This document shows, piece by piece, positions 63,961-64,000 of a stretch of DNA of 64,000 nucleotides. The notes beneath the pieces are model-generated. The model saw only the letters and a program-made list of their open reading frames with translations, was not told the origin of the DNA and did no database searches. The DNA lies in NCBI RefSeq assembly GCF_003479405.1, contig NZ_QUHB01000004.1, forward strand, positions 62,001-126,000, read 5' to 3'. A program made the translations under genes and the position numbers. Numbering within the stretch: the stretch's first letter is position 1; each line of letters opens with the position of its first letter. This DNA comes from Eubacterium sp. AF16-48 (GTDB lineage: Bacteria; Bacillota; Clostridia; Lachnospirales; Lachnospiraceae).

Positions 63961-63989
63961 ATTATAAATTATTAAATACTATTTGTCAA
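63961..63989 (-). promoter_or_regulatory. Consensus sigma-70 promoter of the candidate ncRNA
   Basis: On the minus strand: TTGACA (63984-63989), 17-bp spacer, TATAAT (63961-63966). Exact consensus at both boxes. Confidence 0.8.
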
Positions 63990-64000
63990 ATTTTTTTAAT

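Overview
The window is almost entirely mobile DNA, most likely from a gut Clostridia (Lachnospiraceae-like) chromosome. This is judged from the gene families (CD1107/CD1108/CD1845/Maff2/PrgI/PcfB-type conjugation genes as in Tn1549 and the C. difficile CTns), purine-rich Shine-Dalgarno sites, many TTG starts and moderate GC. No rRNA, tRNA, CRISPR array or core housekeeping locus was seen.

Three nested or adjacent elements can be recognised. (1) Positions 1 to about 55,998 are an integrative conjugative element (ICE) read almost wholly on the minus strand. Its left end carries two tandem large serine recombinases (the first cut by the window edge), a sigma-70-like factor and a winged-helix regulator. 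A cargo block (about 4.6-14.4 kb) holds a VanZ protein, a GntR-controlled ABC-2 exporter, and an antimicrobial-peptide-type two-component system with its BceAB/FtsX-type transporter, mixed with three copies of one small membrane-protein gene. Next come MobP-type relaxase, MobC, polyvalent/accessory proteins, topoisomerase III, a dUTPase-ThyX-DUF1599 nucleotide cluster and an AbiE toxin-antitoxin pair. The conjugation machinery proper spans 27-47 kb: adhesin/sortase, DUF4366, DUF4315, M23-NlpC/P60 hydrolase, VirB4, PrgI, VirB6-like, Maff2, VirD4 and PcfB. Polyvalent proteins and a replication-type block close the right end. The virB4 gene is split by a complete 2.79-kb group II intron encoding an RT/maturase/HNH protein.

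(2) The ICE ends inside a tyrosine-integrase gene whose C-terminal piece resumes at about 55,998 on the plus strand. That integrase belonged to a mobilizable element (56.0-about 62.2 kb, plus strand) with a RepA-like ATPase followed by iteron-like repeats, a MobV/Pre relaxase with an oriT-like region, TnpV, small membrane proteins, an XRE regulator and a probable type I toxin-antitoxin locus. (3) A third element begins at about 62.4 kb with an intact tyrosine integrase (minus strand). Its leader region contains an intrinsic attenuator, a candidate antisense RNA and a strongly promoted non-coding RNA, and it runs off the right edge.

The points most worth a second look are: a single-ORF fusion of a thioester/Cna-B adhesin with a class B sortase; a toxin-mRNA/antisense-RNA locus at 61.8-62.15 kb; RNA control around the integrase leader; a short C-terminal motif shared by nine ICE proteins; repeated response-regulator boxes; the intron in virB4; and likely AUU/AUA start codons.
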